A DNA stretch of 53,661 nucleotides. It comes from CAZIOH01 sp964540815. Its GTDB lineage: Bacteria > Myxococcota_A > Polyangia > Fen-1088. Where the stretch lies: contig CAZIOH010000042.1 in assembly GCA_964540815.1 (NCBI GenBank), positions 1 to 53,661 on the forward strand, in the 5' to 3' direction. Numbering within the stretch: the first letter of the stretch is position 1; each line of letters starts with the position of its first letter. The translations under genes were made by a program, and so were the position numbers. The notes beneath the pieces were generated by a model that made no database searches, had not been told where the DNA came from, and worked only from the letters and a program-made list of their open reading frames with translations. Positions 32,960-42,194 of the stretch are shown piece by piece.

Positions 32960-34987
32960 TTGAGCTCGCATCAGACGACCGTTGAGGAGGACTCCGAAGG
33001 AGACGGGAAGGACGGGGGGCAAGATGGACGCCCCAAGGATGGCAACAGGGAGGCCAGCAGTCCGGACGACGTAACGCTGAACGGGTTCACCAACGAGCTC
33101 CACGTCCTCATCATGTCTCCCGTGTCATTCGGGAGCTTCCCGTTGCCGAGCCAGGGAGATCTCCTGGTGGGCCGTTCGGCGACCTGCCCTATCCGGGTCG
33201 AGGACCCGCTCGCCTCCCGCGAGCATGCGCGCCTGCACGTGAACCCCGACCAGGAGGGGAGCGGGTTCCGCTTTCACATCGAGGATCTCAACAGCGCCAA
33301 CGGCACCCGGGTCCGCGACAAGCGCATCCCGCCCGGCAAGGCGGTGCCCCTCTTCGTCGGGGAGGCGGTGAAGGTGGGCTCGACCGTGCTCATGTTGCAG
33401 CAGAGCCGTCCCACCGTGGGCGCGGGCCGGCTGTGGTCCCGCGCTTACTTCGAAGGTCTGCTCGAGAGCGAGTGTGCGCGGGCCTCGGAGGACGACGCGT
33501 TCGCGGTGGCACGCATTCACATGGGCGCGCAGACCTCCTGGTCACGGATCGTACCCATCCTGGTGCGAGAGGTCCCCTTCCCGCACGTGTTCGCGGCGTA
33601 TGGTCCGCGCGACTACGAGATCCTCTTCCGGGAGCGCTCATCGAACGAGGTGGTGCGGCGGATGAACCGCTTGATCGCCGAGTTCCAGAAATGCGCCATC
33701 GTCGCCAACCAGGCGGTTGCCTGGTACCCGCGCGATGGCGTGACGGCCAAGACCCTGCTCGACCGGATGGAAGCGCTGCTGCGGGTTCGCCCTGGATCGG
33801 CAGCGATCGCTTGGCCAACCGACGAACCGCTGAACCGGGTGGTCCCCCCGGTGACCATCGAAGCTGCGGCGAGCGCCCCCGAGGTCGCGGGGTCGGTTGC
33901 GGCGGGTGGGATCGGTGTCGCGGCGGCGCTGCCAGGTGAACCGGTCAGCGCCGCTGGAATGACCCGGCTGCGCGAGATGGCCCGCCGGGCCGCCGCCAGG
34001 AAGATCAATGTCCTCATCCTGGGGGAGACGGGGGCCGGCAAGGAGGTCCTGGCCCGCGCCATTCACGACCTCTCCGGGAGGCGGGGAAAGTTCGTCGCGC
34101 TCAACTGCGCGAGCCTGCCCGAGCAGCTGGTCGAGAGCGAGCTCTTCGGATACGAGAAGGGGGCCTTCAGCGGCGCGAGCAGCGCGAAGCTCGGTCTCAT
34201 GGAGGCCGGCAACGGGGGGACGGTGTTCCTCGACGAGATCGGGGAGATGCCGGAACGGATCCAGGCGCGGCTCCTGCGGGCGCTCGAGACCCGGGAGATT
34301 CTTCCCGTGGGGGCCGTCAAGCCGCGGCCCATCGACGTGCGCTTCCTGGCGGCGACCAACCGCGACCTCGAGCTCGAAGTGCGCAACGGGCGGTTCCGCC
34401 GCGATCTGTTCTTTCGTTTGAACGGCATCAGCCTGACCATCCCTCCGCTGCGAGAGCGGGTGAGTGAGATCCCCGAGCTCGCGCGGACCTTCCTCGTGGA
34501 GGCGAGCCGGGAGTCGGGCGACGAGGAGCCGCCGAGGGTCGCTCCGGAGTCGATGCGCCTCCTGCTCGACCATGCCTGGCCCGGGAACATCCGCGAGCTC
34601 AAGAACACCATCGAGCGGGCGCTCGTGCTCTGCGACGGTCCAGAGATCCTGCCCGAGCACCTCTTGCCCCTCGGACAGATCCCGGACGACCCGCCGGCGG
34701 CCCCCGCCACTGCGCCGGAGCCAGGGCGAGCCGCCGATCGTTACGCCGCCGAGATCGGGGCGGCGTCGTCGGCCGATGGGCAGGAGCCGGCGTGGCTCGG
34801 AGATCCCATGAAGGCCGCCGAGCGCACCGCCATCCTGGCGGCGCTCGATGCCAACGCCTGGAGTCAGACGCGCGCGGCCAAGGCGCTCGGGATCCCGCGG
34901 CGCACGTTCGTCTCGAAGCTGGCTTACTACGGAATCCCGCGTCCCCAGCGGCAGCGGCAGCGCGTCGACGAGCCCACCAACGGGTGA
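32960..34987 (+). CDS. FHA-domain sigma54-dependent activator with GAFSGA loop
   Basis: The protein has 675 residues, starting at TTG 32960. Residues about 55-150 form an FHA domain (LVGRSATCPIRVEDPLASRE, then DLNSANGTRV), which binds phosphothreonine. Residues about 155-285 are a degenerate nucleotidyl-cyclase-like domain. The AAA+ sigma54-interaction domain (about 330-570) has LGETGAGKE, FLDEIGEMP, RFLAATNRDLE, and FFRLNGISLTIPPLRER. The sigma54-contact loop is GAFSGA (401-406) instead of GAFTGA. The C-terminus has a Fis-type helix-turn-helix (TRAAKALGIPRRTFVSKLAYY). Such proteins connect Ser/Thr kinase signals to sigma54 promoters. No dedicated kinase is adjacent. Confidence 0.94.
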   Translation: MSSHQTTVEEDSEGDGKDGGQDGRPKDGNREASSPDDVTLNGFTNELHVLIMSPVSFGSFPLPSQGDLLVGRSATCPIRVEDPLASREHARLHVNPDQEGSGFRFHIEDLNSANGTRVRDKRIPPGKAVPLFVGEAVKVGSTVLMLQQSRPTVGAGRLWSRAYFEGLLESECARASEDDAFAVARIHMGAQTSWSRIVPILVREVPFPHVFAAYGPRDYEILFRERSSNEVVRRMNRLIAEFQKCAIVANQAVAWYPRDGVTAKTLLDRMEALLRVRPGSAAIAWPTDEPLNRVVPPVTIEAAASAPEVAGSVAAGGIGVAAALPGEPVSAAGMTRLREMARRAAARKINVLILGETGAGKEVLARAIHDLSGRRGKFVALNCASLPEQLVESELFGYEKGAFSGASSAKLGLMEAGNGGTVFLDEIGEMPERIQARLLRALETREILPVGAVKPRPIDVRFLAATNRDLELEVRNGRFRRDLFFRLNGISLTIPPLRERVSEIPELARTFLVEASRESGDEEPPRVAPESMRLLLDHAWPGNIRELKNTIERALVLCDGPEILPEHLLPLGQIPDDPPAAPATAPEPGRAADRYAAEIGAASSADGQEPAWLGDPMKAAERTAILAALDANAWSQTRAAKALGIPRRTFVSKLAYYGIPRPQRQRQRVDEPTNG

Positions 34988-35116
34988 CCCGCGCCGCGTT
35001 GCGCGTTGCGCAATGCCGCATGGGCGAATACGGATTGTTACGTTCGTGGCACGGCCGGCGGGCGCCTCCTACCCTGACAGGAGGATCGTCGAAACGTCGA
35101 ATTTGGGGGGAATTCC

Positions 35117-36895
35117 GTGATCGCACATTCGTCTTGCGCGCGAGGGATCCGCCGGATGACGCTGGTCGTCCATCTCGGATTCGGACTCGGACTCGGACTC
35201 GCGGGCTGTTCAGGGGACATTTCGAGCCCCGGCGCGCCGGCCGCGGCTCCTGCCGGCGCCATTACAATGGCCGGAGGCGGGGCGGTGAGCTCGACCAGCT
35301 CTGGGGCGGGCCCCGGGGCACCCGGGGCACCTGCCTCCGTCAGCCAGCCTGCATCCGTGATACCCAGCGCCGGCGACATGGTGACGCTCCACACGTCCGA
35401 CGCGGCCAGCGCCCGGCGCCAGGCCCTGATCCAGTTCCTGTGGGGCGCGGATGGATTTCCGGCCACCGCCCTGCCGACCTCGGTCGACCTCGACGTCCCG
35501 ACGCCGGTGACGGGTCTCTCCAACCTCGCGCGGGTGGACGAGCTGCACTTCCAGATGGATGCGGGCGTGGAGTCCTTCGCCTACCACTTCATTCCGCTCA
35601 CGGGCACCCAGGCTCGCGCCGTCATCCTGCATCAGGGGCACTCTCCCGTGCTCGACGACGACCATTCGCTCGCCGATGTCTCGTTCGGCATGCAGCGCAC
35701 CGTCGACAACCTCCTGACGGCGGGATACGCCGTGCTGGCCATGTACATGCCAGGGTGCCTGCCGCCCGCCAGTGGCTGCACCATTCCGCACGCGCAGATC
35801 GTGGAGCTGCCGACCACCGGCAACGGCATCAAGTTCTTCCTCGAGCCGGTGGCGCGCGGCCTCAATTACCTCGAGACCCAGGCCGCGAAGGATGGCTTCA
35901 CCCCCTACACGGACGTTGCGATGGTCGGTCTGTCGGGCGGGGGGTGGACCACCACCGTCTACGCGGCCCTCGATCCCCGCATCACCCTCAGCATCCCGGT
36001 GGCGGGCTCGCTGCCGCTGCCGATGCGGAACGCGGTCGGTGACGAGGAGCAGTTCCTGCCGGCCTTCTACGCCATCGCCGACTACCCGGATCTCTACGCC
36101 CTCGGGGCGCTCGGGCCGAATCGACGCCAGATCCAGGTGCTGAACCGCCACGACGACTGCTGCTTCGGCGAGAACCCGGCGGAGTTCAGCGACGAGGGGA
36201 CCGGACAGTCCTTCGACACGGCGGTGCGATCCTACGAGATCGCGGTGCGCAAGGCGCTGGCCGAGATGGGGTCGGGGGATTTCCGTCTCGAGATCGACGA
36301 GGCCGCCCCGGCCCACATGATCTCCTGGAACGCCATTGCCTCTGTCATCCTGGAGGAGCTGCGGGTGCAGGCGCGACCGCAGCCTGCCCCCGGGACCGAG
36401 GCCTTCGCGCGTGGCCCGTCGGGGACCCTGCTCCACACCGCCGCCGACGGCCAGGTGACCGACACCGGGATCGCCATCGTGGGCACGCCCGCGGCGATCG
36501 CGCTCCCGGGAGGCGGGGGGTACGAGCTCTTCGCGCGCGATCCACACAACCAGCTGATCCACGCCGTCGAGGACGGCGCCGCCTGGAGCGCGGAGCCCCT
36601 CGGGGCGCTGCTCATCACCGACCCGGTGGCGGTTCTGTCCGGTCCGAGCGCGCGGCTCGACGTGGCGGCCCTGGCCCCGACCTATCTGCCCGAGCACTGG
36701 TCACGCAGCGGCAGCTCATGGGCCTCCGAGACCGTCCCCGACGCCCCGATGACCTTCGGGCCGCCCCACCTGCGCGAGAGCCGGCAAGGCCAGCTCGACC
36801 TCGTGGCCCGCGACTTCACGCACGCGCCCTTCCGGCTGCAAGACGACGCTGACGGTGTCTGGACCACCCTGCCCGTGACCGCCGCGGGTCCGTAG
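35117..36895 (+). CDS. Secreted alpha/beta hydrolase lipoprotein with C-terminal propeller-like domain
   Basis: The protein has 592 residues, starting at GTG 35117. A lipoprotein signal is present (LGFGLGLGLAGC). After a Gly/Pro/Ala linker, residues about 80-410 look like an alpha/beta hydrolase: HQGHSPVLDDDHS, GYAVLAMYMPGC, the nucleophile elbow GLSGGG in DVAMVGLSGGGWTTTVYAAL, then a conserved loop RHDDCCFGENP and a late histidine in APAHMISWNAI. Residues about 425-592 carry repeats of ARxxxxxLxHxxxDG type (ARGPSGTLLHTAADGQ, ARDPHNQLIHAVEDG), resembling sugar-binding beta-propeller blades. The substrate is unknown. An esterase or lipase anchored to a carbohydrate is one inference. Confidence 0.8.
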   Translation: MIAHSSCARGIRRMTLVVHLGFGLGLGLAGCSGDISSPGAPAAAPAGAITMAGGGAVSSTSSGAGPGAPGAPASVSQPASVIPSAGDMVTLHTSDAASARRQALIQFLWGADGFPATALPTSVDLDVPTPVTGLSNLARVDELHFQMDAGVESFAYHFIPLTGTQARAVILHQGHSPVLDDDHSLADVSFGMQRTVDNLLTAGYAVLAMYMPGCLPPASGCTIPHAQIVELPTTGNGIKFFLEPVARGLNYLETQAAKDGFTPYTDVAMVGLSGGGWTTTVYAALDPRITLSIPVAGSLPLPMRNAVGDEEQFLPAFYAIADYPDLYALGALGPNRRQIQVLNRHDDCCFGENPAEFSDEGTGQSFDTAVRSYEIAVRKALAEMGSGDFRLEIDEAAPAHMISWNAIASVILEELRVQARPQPAPGTEAFARGPSGTLLHTAADGQVTDTGIAIVGTPAAIALPGGGGYELFARDPHNQLIHAVEDGAAWSAEPLGALLITDPVAVLSGPSARLDVAALAPTYLPEHWSRSGSSWASETVPDAPMTFGPPHLRESRQGQLDLVARDFTHAPFRLQDDADGVWTTLPVTAAGP

Positions 36896-36911
36896 ATAAA
36901 CCTTCAAGAGA

Positions 36912-37178
36912 GTGCGATGGGACTGCCAGCCACATCAGAGATTCGGCGCCGCCTCCGGGGACATCGACATCGCGGTCCCGACTTTCGCCGACGTGCCCAA
37001 GGAGGCGCTGGAGCTGGCCGGGTTCGTCTCCGAGGGACGCTTTCCGCACGGCGACAATTGGCGCCCTCCGGGACCGAGGGCCCGCGCCGAGCGCACGCCC
37101 GTGCGTTCTATGCGGAGGACGTCGGCGGGCTCGGCGTCGCCGGAGATCGCTGCACTCCCTACGAACCGTTCGGTTGAT
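36912..37178 (+). pseudogene. Possible nucleotidyltransferase-fold relic
   Basis: In one frame the sequence reads GDIDIAVPTFADVPKEALEL and AGFVSEGRFPHGDNWRPPG, and in a second frame later YAEDVGGLGVAGDRCTPYEP. Together these resemble the core of small nucleotidyltransferase-like proteins, with the DxDxA motif near the start. The change of frame and absence of the rest of the domain suggest a decayed fragment. It fills much of the gap before the HIT gene. The assignment rests on family memory of the DIDIA and GRFPHxDNW patterns only. Confidence 0.4.
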
Positions 37179-39420
37179 CCTTGGGCGTGCCCCGCAGGTC
37201 TGGTCCTCGTCCAATCCCAGTGGTACGGTCGGCGTCCTCATGAAGCACGCGTCGTTCGATGCCACGTGCGGCGTCTGCGCCTCGCTGGTCGGCGCCACCC
37301 CCGGTGCGGCCGTACTCGAAAACGAACTGTGGCACGTGCGCCACATCGATGCACCACACGGCGTGCCCGGCTGGATGATGCTGATCAGCCAGCGCCACGT
37401 CGGCGGCCCGGCCCACTTCGACGACCGCGAAGCCGCCAGTTTTGGCCCGACCCTGCGTCACCTCGAACGCGTGCTCGAACAGGTCACCGGTGCGCTTCGC
37501 ATCTACACGGCGGCGATGGGGGAAAGCCACCCGCATTTTCACTGTCACATGGTGCCGCGATATTCCGAGATGCCCAAGAACGCGAAAGCCTGGGGCGTGT
37601 TCGACCTGCTGCGGGCCGCCGGCGCGGGCGAGATCGAGGTCCAGTCGACCGAGGTCGCACGGCTCACCAGTCTTTATCGCCAGACGCTGGCCGCAAATCC
37701 GCCGCCCGTGCCCTGACGTGGATGTTCCGGGCGCCAGCGCTGGCAGCGGTCGCTGGGTTTCCAAACCGGGCTCGTTGCGCATAGCAATCCCTGCGAGACC
37801 AACACATCTTCGTCCGACTCGAGTCCGGCGGTAGATCACTGCGCCATCCACCACGGCTTCGGGGGAGAAGTGCGCGGCGAGATACGCGGCGAGCCGGGGG
37901 TAGCGGGAGACGGGGTAGTTGCTCCAGCCGTGCAGATTGGCCGGCGCCGTATCGACGAACAGCTCGGCGCGATTCTGCTCCAGATCCCGCAAGAGCTGCT
38001 CGAATCCACCCGGAACCTGCAGGCGATCCTCGACGGCCGGCGGGAGCACCCGCCCGAGCCCGATCGCCGCATAGCCCGTGAGGTAGTGACAGCCGACGAA
38101 GCGGGTGGCCGAGAGGCGATCGGCGGCCACGTAGATGAGCGGAAAGTACCCCCAGACGAAGATCCGGTCGGCGGGTCGGGTGCGCGCGCGGATGTAGGCC
38201 GCTACGCCGGCGTAAGGCTTGCGCGCGTCACCGAGCCAGCGCATCGCGGTCTCGAAGCGGGTGGCGGCGACGAGGCACACCAGGGCCGGCGCCACGGTGC
38301 CGGCCACCACCAAACGACGCGACCAGCCCGGGGCGTGGCCGGGGAGATCGGTGGTCCCGAGCGCGGCCAGGATGGCGAGGGGCGTGACCAGCGCCGGGAA
38401 GTAGTGATCGAAGAAGCGACCCCCGAGGCAGACCATGCCGGCCGCGGCCACGGCCCACAGCACCACCAGCCCCGGGTCCCCGCCAAGGCTCCATGCTCGT
38501 CGGACCAGGCCCCGGCCCGCCAGGATCCAGAGCACCGCGCTGAGGGCGCCCCACGCCCCGAAGGCCAGGACGAAGCGCCGGACGAAGGGCAGTTGACCGA
38601 AGCCGGTGGGCAGGTAAGTGGACCAGGTCCAGCGAAATGCCCAGTACACGAGATCGTCCCACGCCCCGAGGTGTCGGAAGTAAACGAAGGTCAGTCCCCA
38701 CCCCGCGCAGAATCCCACCCCCACGCTGGTGACGCGCCAGATCGCCTCGCGGCGTGCCCCGGGTCGGCGCGCGTCTCCCGCCACCACCGCCACGGCGGCC
38801 GAGCCGAGGGCCGCGAGCAACAGCGAGACCGAGGTCGGCTTGATGAGGCTGGCGGCGCTCATCGACAACCCCGCGAGAACGTACCCGAGCCGCCGCCCAA
38901 CGGCGCGGCCGCCCGGCTTCGGAACGAGCAGCAGGCACGCCACCGCCAGCGGCAGCGAGAACAGGAGCTCGCACTGGGTGGCCAGCACCGCCGGCTCCTG
39001 CACGGTGGTGAACACCAGGTAAAAGACCGCCGCCAGCGCGGCGGTTCGCCTGCGGCGCGCGCCCGCCAGCCGGGCGGCGACCCCGGCCACCGCGGCCGCG
39101 GTCAGCAGCACCCAGACCGTCGTCAGCGCGTGCAGACCACGCATGCGATAACGGCCCCCGAGGAGCCAGAACCCCGCGCGGTAGATGTAGAAGATCCCAG
39201 GGGGCTTGCTCTCGACGCCCGCCTCGTACGGCCGGGCGCCCGCGGCCATGTCCGCGGCGGCGGTGGCATAGAGGGCCTCATCCTCGTTGAGGATCGCGAC
39301 CCGGAAGGCGGGGGCACGCAGCACCACACCGAGCGCGGCGATCGCCACCACCGTGGCGATGACCCGCGCCCCGGCCGGCCTCGGCCCCGACGGCGGCGGC
39401 AACAACCGCGGCGACGACAT
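37159..39420 (-). CDS. Polytopic glycosyltransferase (GT39/PMT-like) with read-through tail antisense to HIT gene
   Basis: The open frame has 753 residues. Residues 1 to about 535 are a polytopic membrane glycosyltransferase: about ten hydrophobic segments, early acidic motif ILNEDEALYATAAADM (the Asp/Glu that GT39/ArnT-type enzymes need), KPPGIFYIYRAGFWLLGG, and a periplasmic C-terminal part ending with VSRYPRLAAYLAAHFSPEAV and IYRR. It would use a polyprenyl-phosphate sugar to modify an unknown acceptor. From about residue 535 (near 37820) the frame continues with no stop to 37159, antisense to the whole HIT gene, with no family likeness. The true protein probably ends near 37800-37830, with its stop lost or frame changed. 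Confidence 0.75.
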   Translation of the reverse strand: MSSPRLLPPPSGPRPAGARVIATVVAIAALGVVLRAPAFRVAILNEDEALYATAAADMAAGARPYEAGVESKPPGIFYIYRAGFWLLGGRYRMRGLHALTTVWVLLTAAAVAGVAARLAGARRRRTAALAAVFYLVFTTVQEPAVLATQCELLFSLPLAVACLLLVPKPGGRAVGRRLGYVLAGLSMSAASLIKPTSVSLLLAALGSAAVAVVAGDARRPGARREAIWRVTSVGVGFCAGWGLTFVYFRHLGAWDDLVYWAFRWTWSTYLPTGFGQLPFVRRFVLAFGAWGALSAVLWILAGRGLVRRAWSLGGDPGLVVLWAVAAAGMVCLGGRFFDHYFPALVTPLAILAALGTTDLPGHAPGWSRRLVVAGTVAPALVCLVAATRFETAMRWLGDARKPYAGVAAYIRARTRPADRIFVWGYFPLIYVAADRLSATRFVGCHYLTGYAAIGLGRVLPPAVEDRLQVPGGFEQLLRDLEQNRAELFVDTAPANLHGWSNYPVSRYPRLAAYLAAHFSPEAVVDGAVIYRRTRVGRRCVGLAGIAMRNEPGLETQRPLPALAPGTSTSGHGRRICGQRLAIKTGEPCDLGRLDLDLARAGGPQQVEHAPGFRVLGHLGISRHHVTVKMRVAFPHRRRVDAKRTGDLFEHAFEVTQGRAKTGGFAVVEVGRAADVALADQHHPAGHAVWCIDVAHVPQFVFEYGRTGGGADQRGADAARGIERRVLHEDADRTTGIGRGPDLRGTPKDQPNGS
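37240..37716 (+). CDS. HIT-family nucleotide hydrolase
   Basis: The protein has 158 residues with the histidine-triad motif HFHCHMV (within SHPHFHCHMVPRY), the catalytic feature of HIT hydrolases that cleave dinucleoside polyphosphates or nucleoside phosphoramidates. The N-terminal part has CGVCASL, LENELWHVRHI, and MLISQRHVGGPAHFDD, all in the expected HIT positions; two cysteines near residue 10 may bind metal. The ATG at 37240 follows the HIT start pattern. The gene is entirely overlapped on the opposite strand by the 3' extension of the glycosyltransferase frame. Its codon pattern is that of a real gene, so this strand is the coding one. Confidence 0.85.
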   Translation: MKHASFDATCGVCASLVGATPGAAVLENELWHVRHIDAPHGVPGWMMLISQRHVGGPAHFDDREAASFGPTLRHLERVLEQVTGALRIYTAAMGESHPHFHCHMVPRYSEMPKNAKAWGVFDLLRAAGAGEIEVQSTEVARLTSLYRQTLAANPPPVP

Positions 39421-39493
39421 GGCGGAGCATCGTACGCCACCTTCGGACTTCGAGCATCGTCCCCGCCGCCAAAATAGGTCAGACTGGGGCGCG

Positions 39494-41968
39494 ATGCGAA
39501 CCCTGTCCAGATGGCTCGACGCCCGGCGCCGGGCCGTGCTCGTGCTCGCCGCGCTGGTCGCCCTGGGCGCGGCCGCGGTGGCCAGCCGCCTGTCGGTGAA
39601 GAGCGACGTGTCCTACTTGCTGCCCGAGACGGCGCTGTCGGTTCGCCACCTGCGCGCGCTCGAGAAGCGCGCCCGGGTCGCCGCCACCTTCATGCTCGGC
39701 ATCGAGAGCCAGGACGTCGCGGCCCGCGACCGAGCGGCCGCGGCGCTGATGCGGCGCCTCGCGCGGCTCGACCCCAAGGACGTGGGTGGCATCAACGCCG
39801 ACGACGGGGTGGCGCGGCAGTTCGGCTGGAGCCATCGCTTCCTGTTCGCGGATCTCGACGACCTCGAGGAGGCGCGCGACGCCCTGCGCGGTGCCCTCGC
39901 CCGCCAGAACCCCTTTTACGTGTCCCTCGACGACGCTCCGGAGCCCGCTCGCCCCGCGGCGGGGCGGGCCGCGCCCGCGCCCGCCAGCGCCGGGGCGGGT
40001 GACGCCGAGGACGGGCTCGGCGACCGGGTCGAGGCGCTCCTGCACAAGCTCGACGACGCGCAGGCCAAGGCGGACCGGCCGTCTCCGCTGGTCTCGGCGG
40101 ACGGCACCTTGCAGCTCGTGTTGCTGCGGACCACCTTCAACGGCGGCGATCTCGATCGCGGGGCGAGGATGGAGGCCGACCTGCGCACGATCCTCGACGA
40201 GACCGAGAAGGAGGTCGGCCCGACCGTGCGGCTCGGAATGGCAGGGGACGTGATCAGCGGGATCGCCGAGCAGAACGGGCTCATCCACGGCATGGTGGTG
40301 GCCACCTCCGTCACCATCGTGGCGGTGCTGCTGGCGCTGCTGCTCTACTTTCGCTCTCCCTTCGCGGTGGCGGCCCTCGGATGGTCGCTGATGGTCGGGA
40401 CCCTCGCGACGTTCGCCCTGGCGCACGTGACCATCGGGTACCTGAACACCATCAGCGGGTTTCTGTCGTCGATCGTGATCGGCAACGGGATCAACTTCGG
40501 CATCGTCCTGCTGGCGCGCTACCAGGAAGAGCGCCGGCGCGGGCTGCGCCCGAACCGCGCGATGGAGGAGGCGATGGCCGGCACCTGGCGCGGCACCGCG
40601 GCGGCCGCCGCGGCCGCGGGGACCGCCTACCTCTCGCTGGCGGTGACCCCATTTCGCGGCTTCCGTGACTTCGGCATCATCGGCGGCAGCGGCATGGTGT
40701 TCTGCTGGCTCTCCGCCTACACCGTCATGCCGGCGGGGCTGCTCGCCCTCGAGCGCCGGGGCTGGATGCACGCCGCCCGTGAGCCCGGGGCCGTCACCTG
40801 GATGGGACGGCTCTTGCCGCGCCGACCCTGGGGCGTCGTGGCCCTGACCGCCCCGCTCTTCGTGCTGGTCACCTTCGTGTCCTGGCGGTACCTCACCCAC
40901 GACCCCATGGAGACCAACCTCGACAACCTAAAGTCCGACGCGCCCGCGCTCGACCGCGCCTCCGAGTGGATGGACAAGTTCGACAAGAAGTTCTCGCACG
41001 GGCTGTCCGGCGGCTTCGCCATCGGCGTGCCCCGGCGCGCGGACGCCGGTCCCCTGGTCAAGAAGCTGCGCGACGTGGACCAGGGCAAGCCCGAGCGCCA
41101 GCGGCTCTTCAGCCAGATCAACTCGATCGACGACATCCTGCCCGCCGAGCAGGAGCAGAAGCTCGAGGTGCTGACCGACATCCGCAGGCTCATCGATCGG
41201 GCCGCCCCCAAGCTGACCGCCGCCGAGCGCATCAAGCTCCTGCGGTTGCGGCCGCCCGCCGACATGCGGCCCGTCACCGACGCCGACGTGCCGGCGGGGC
41301 TGGCCTGGCCCTACACCGAGCGCGACGGCAGCCGCGGCCGCATCATCCTCGCCAACAACGGGCTCGGCATCAACTCATCGGACACCCGGGACATCCGCAA
41401 GTTCGCGGCGGCGGTGCGCGGGTTGGATCTGTCGCCCGAGGTGCTCATCGGCGGCGCCGCCTTCGTGTTCGTCGATATCCTCGATGCCATGGAGCGCGAC
41501 GGTCCCCGCGCCACGGGGGTGGCCGCCCTCGGGGCGCTGGTGGTGATCCTGGTCCTGCTCGGACCGAATCGCTTCGGCGCCACCACGCTCTTCTGCGGCT
41601 TGTTCGGCACGTTGTCGCTGCTGGCCTTCGCCGCCGTCCTCGGGCTCAAGGTCAACGTGCTCGACTTCGTTGCCCTCCCCATCACCATCGGAATAGGTAT
41701 CGACTACGCCGTGAACATCGTCAGCCGGGAGCGCGACGAGAGGGTGGACGACGCCACCGCCGCCCATGGCCTGGCCGCCACCGCCACCGCGGTGGCGCTC
41801 TGCTCGTACACCACCATCGTGGGCTACGGCTCGTTGCTGATCTCCCAGAACCGGGGGATTCGCAGCTTCGGCCTGTGCGCGATGCTCGGCGAGATCTCGT
41901 GCCTGTCCTGCGCGTTGCTGGTGGCGCCCGCCCTGGTCCGGGCGTTTCGTGCGGTCGATCGGCCCTGA
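39494..41968 (+). CDS. MMPL/RND-family exporter
   Basis: The protein has 824 residues with the duplicated RND layout: one N-terminal membrane helix (about 15-35), a periplasmic domain (35-265), five further helices (270-420), a second helix (about 450), a second periplasmic domain (470-670), and a last helix bundle (680-815). Motifs are GIVIGNGINFGIVLLARYQE-like (IGNGINFGIVLLARYQEER) and ITIGIGIDYAVNIVSRERDE, the proton-relay helices of the family. Relatives export lipids such as hopanoids (HpnN-like) or siderophores. No biosynthetic genes are adjacent, so the cargo is not known. It is divergent from the glycosyltransferase, with 73 bases between starts. Confidence 0.93.
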   Translation: MRTLSRWLDARRRAVLVLAALVALGAAAVASRLSVKSDVSYLLPETALSVRHLRALEKRARVAATFMLGIESQDVAARDRAAAALMRRLARLDPKDVGGINADDGVARQFGWSHRFLFADLDDLEEARDALRGALARQNPFYVSLDDAPEPARPAAGRAAPAPASAGAGDAEDGLGDRVEALLHKLDDAQAKADRPSPLVSADGTLQLVLLRTTFNGGDLDRGARMEADLRTILDETEKEVGPTVRLGMAGDVISGIAEQNGLIHGMVVATSVTIVAVLLALLLYFRSPFAVAALGWSLMVGTLATFALAHVTIGYLNTISGFLSSIVIGNGINFGIVLLARYQEERRRGLRPNRAMEEAMAGTWRGTAAAAAAAGTAYLSLAVTPFRGFRDFGIIGGSGMVFCWLSAYTVMPAGLLALERRGWMHAAREPGAVTWMGRLLPRRPWGVVALTAPLFVLVTFVSWRYLTHDPMETNLDNLKSDAPALDRASEWMDKFDKKFSHGLSGGFAIGVPRRADAGPLVKKLRDVDQGKPERQRLFSQINSIDDILPAEQEQKLEVLTDIRRLIDRAAPKLTAAERIKLLRLRPPADMRPVTDADVPAGLAWPYTERDGSRGRIILANNGLGINSSDTRDIRKFAAAVRGLDLSPEVLIGGAAFVFVDILDAMERDGPRATGVAALGALVVILVLLGPNRFGATTLFCGLFGTLSLLAFAAVLGLKVNVLDFVALPITIGIGIDYAVNIVSRERDERVDDATAAHGLAATATAVALCSYTTIVGYGSLLISQNRGIRSFGLCAMLGEISCLSCALLVAPALVRAFRAVDRP

Positions 41969-41991
41969 TTCGGCGCGCCGGAGCGGCCGAA
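41969..41991 (+). terminator. Stem-loop after MMPL exporter gene
   Basis: TTCGGC and GCCGAA form a 6-bp stem one base after the stop. There is no T-run, so termination is only possible. Confidence 0.3.
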
Positions 41992-42194
41992 CGGATGGCA
42001 TGCCGGCGACCGGCCCTGGGTCGCGCGCGTCACGGCCCGGACCGATCCGTTACGCCATCCAGACGTCGCGCCGCGGTTGGACCGGGCTGGCGCGGGCTCC
42101 CGACGCGGAGTAGGTCTTGCAAGTCTGGCCAGTCTGGCGAGTCGCCCATTCGGCCACCTTGCGTCGCGCAACATACAGAGGACAGGAGCTTCCC

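Noticed and set aside
35048..35070. TGGCACG resembling a sigma54 -24 box upstream of the hydrolase gene
   Set aside because: The matching -12 TTGC element is absent at the right spacing.
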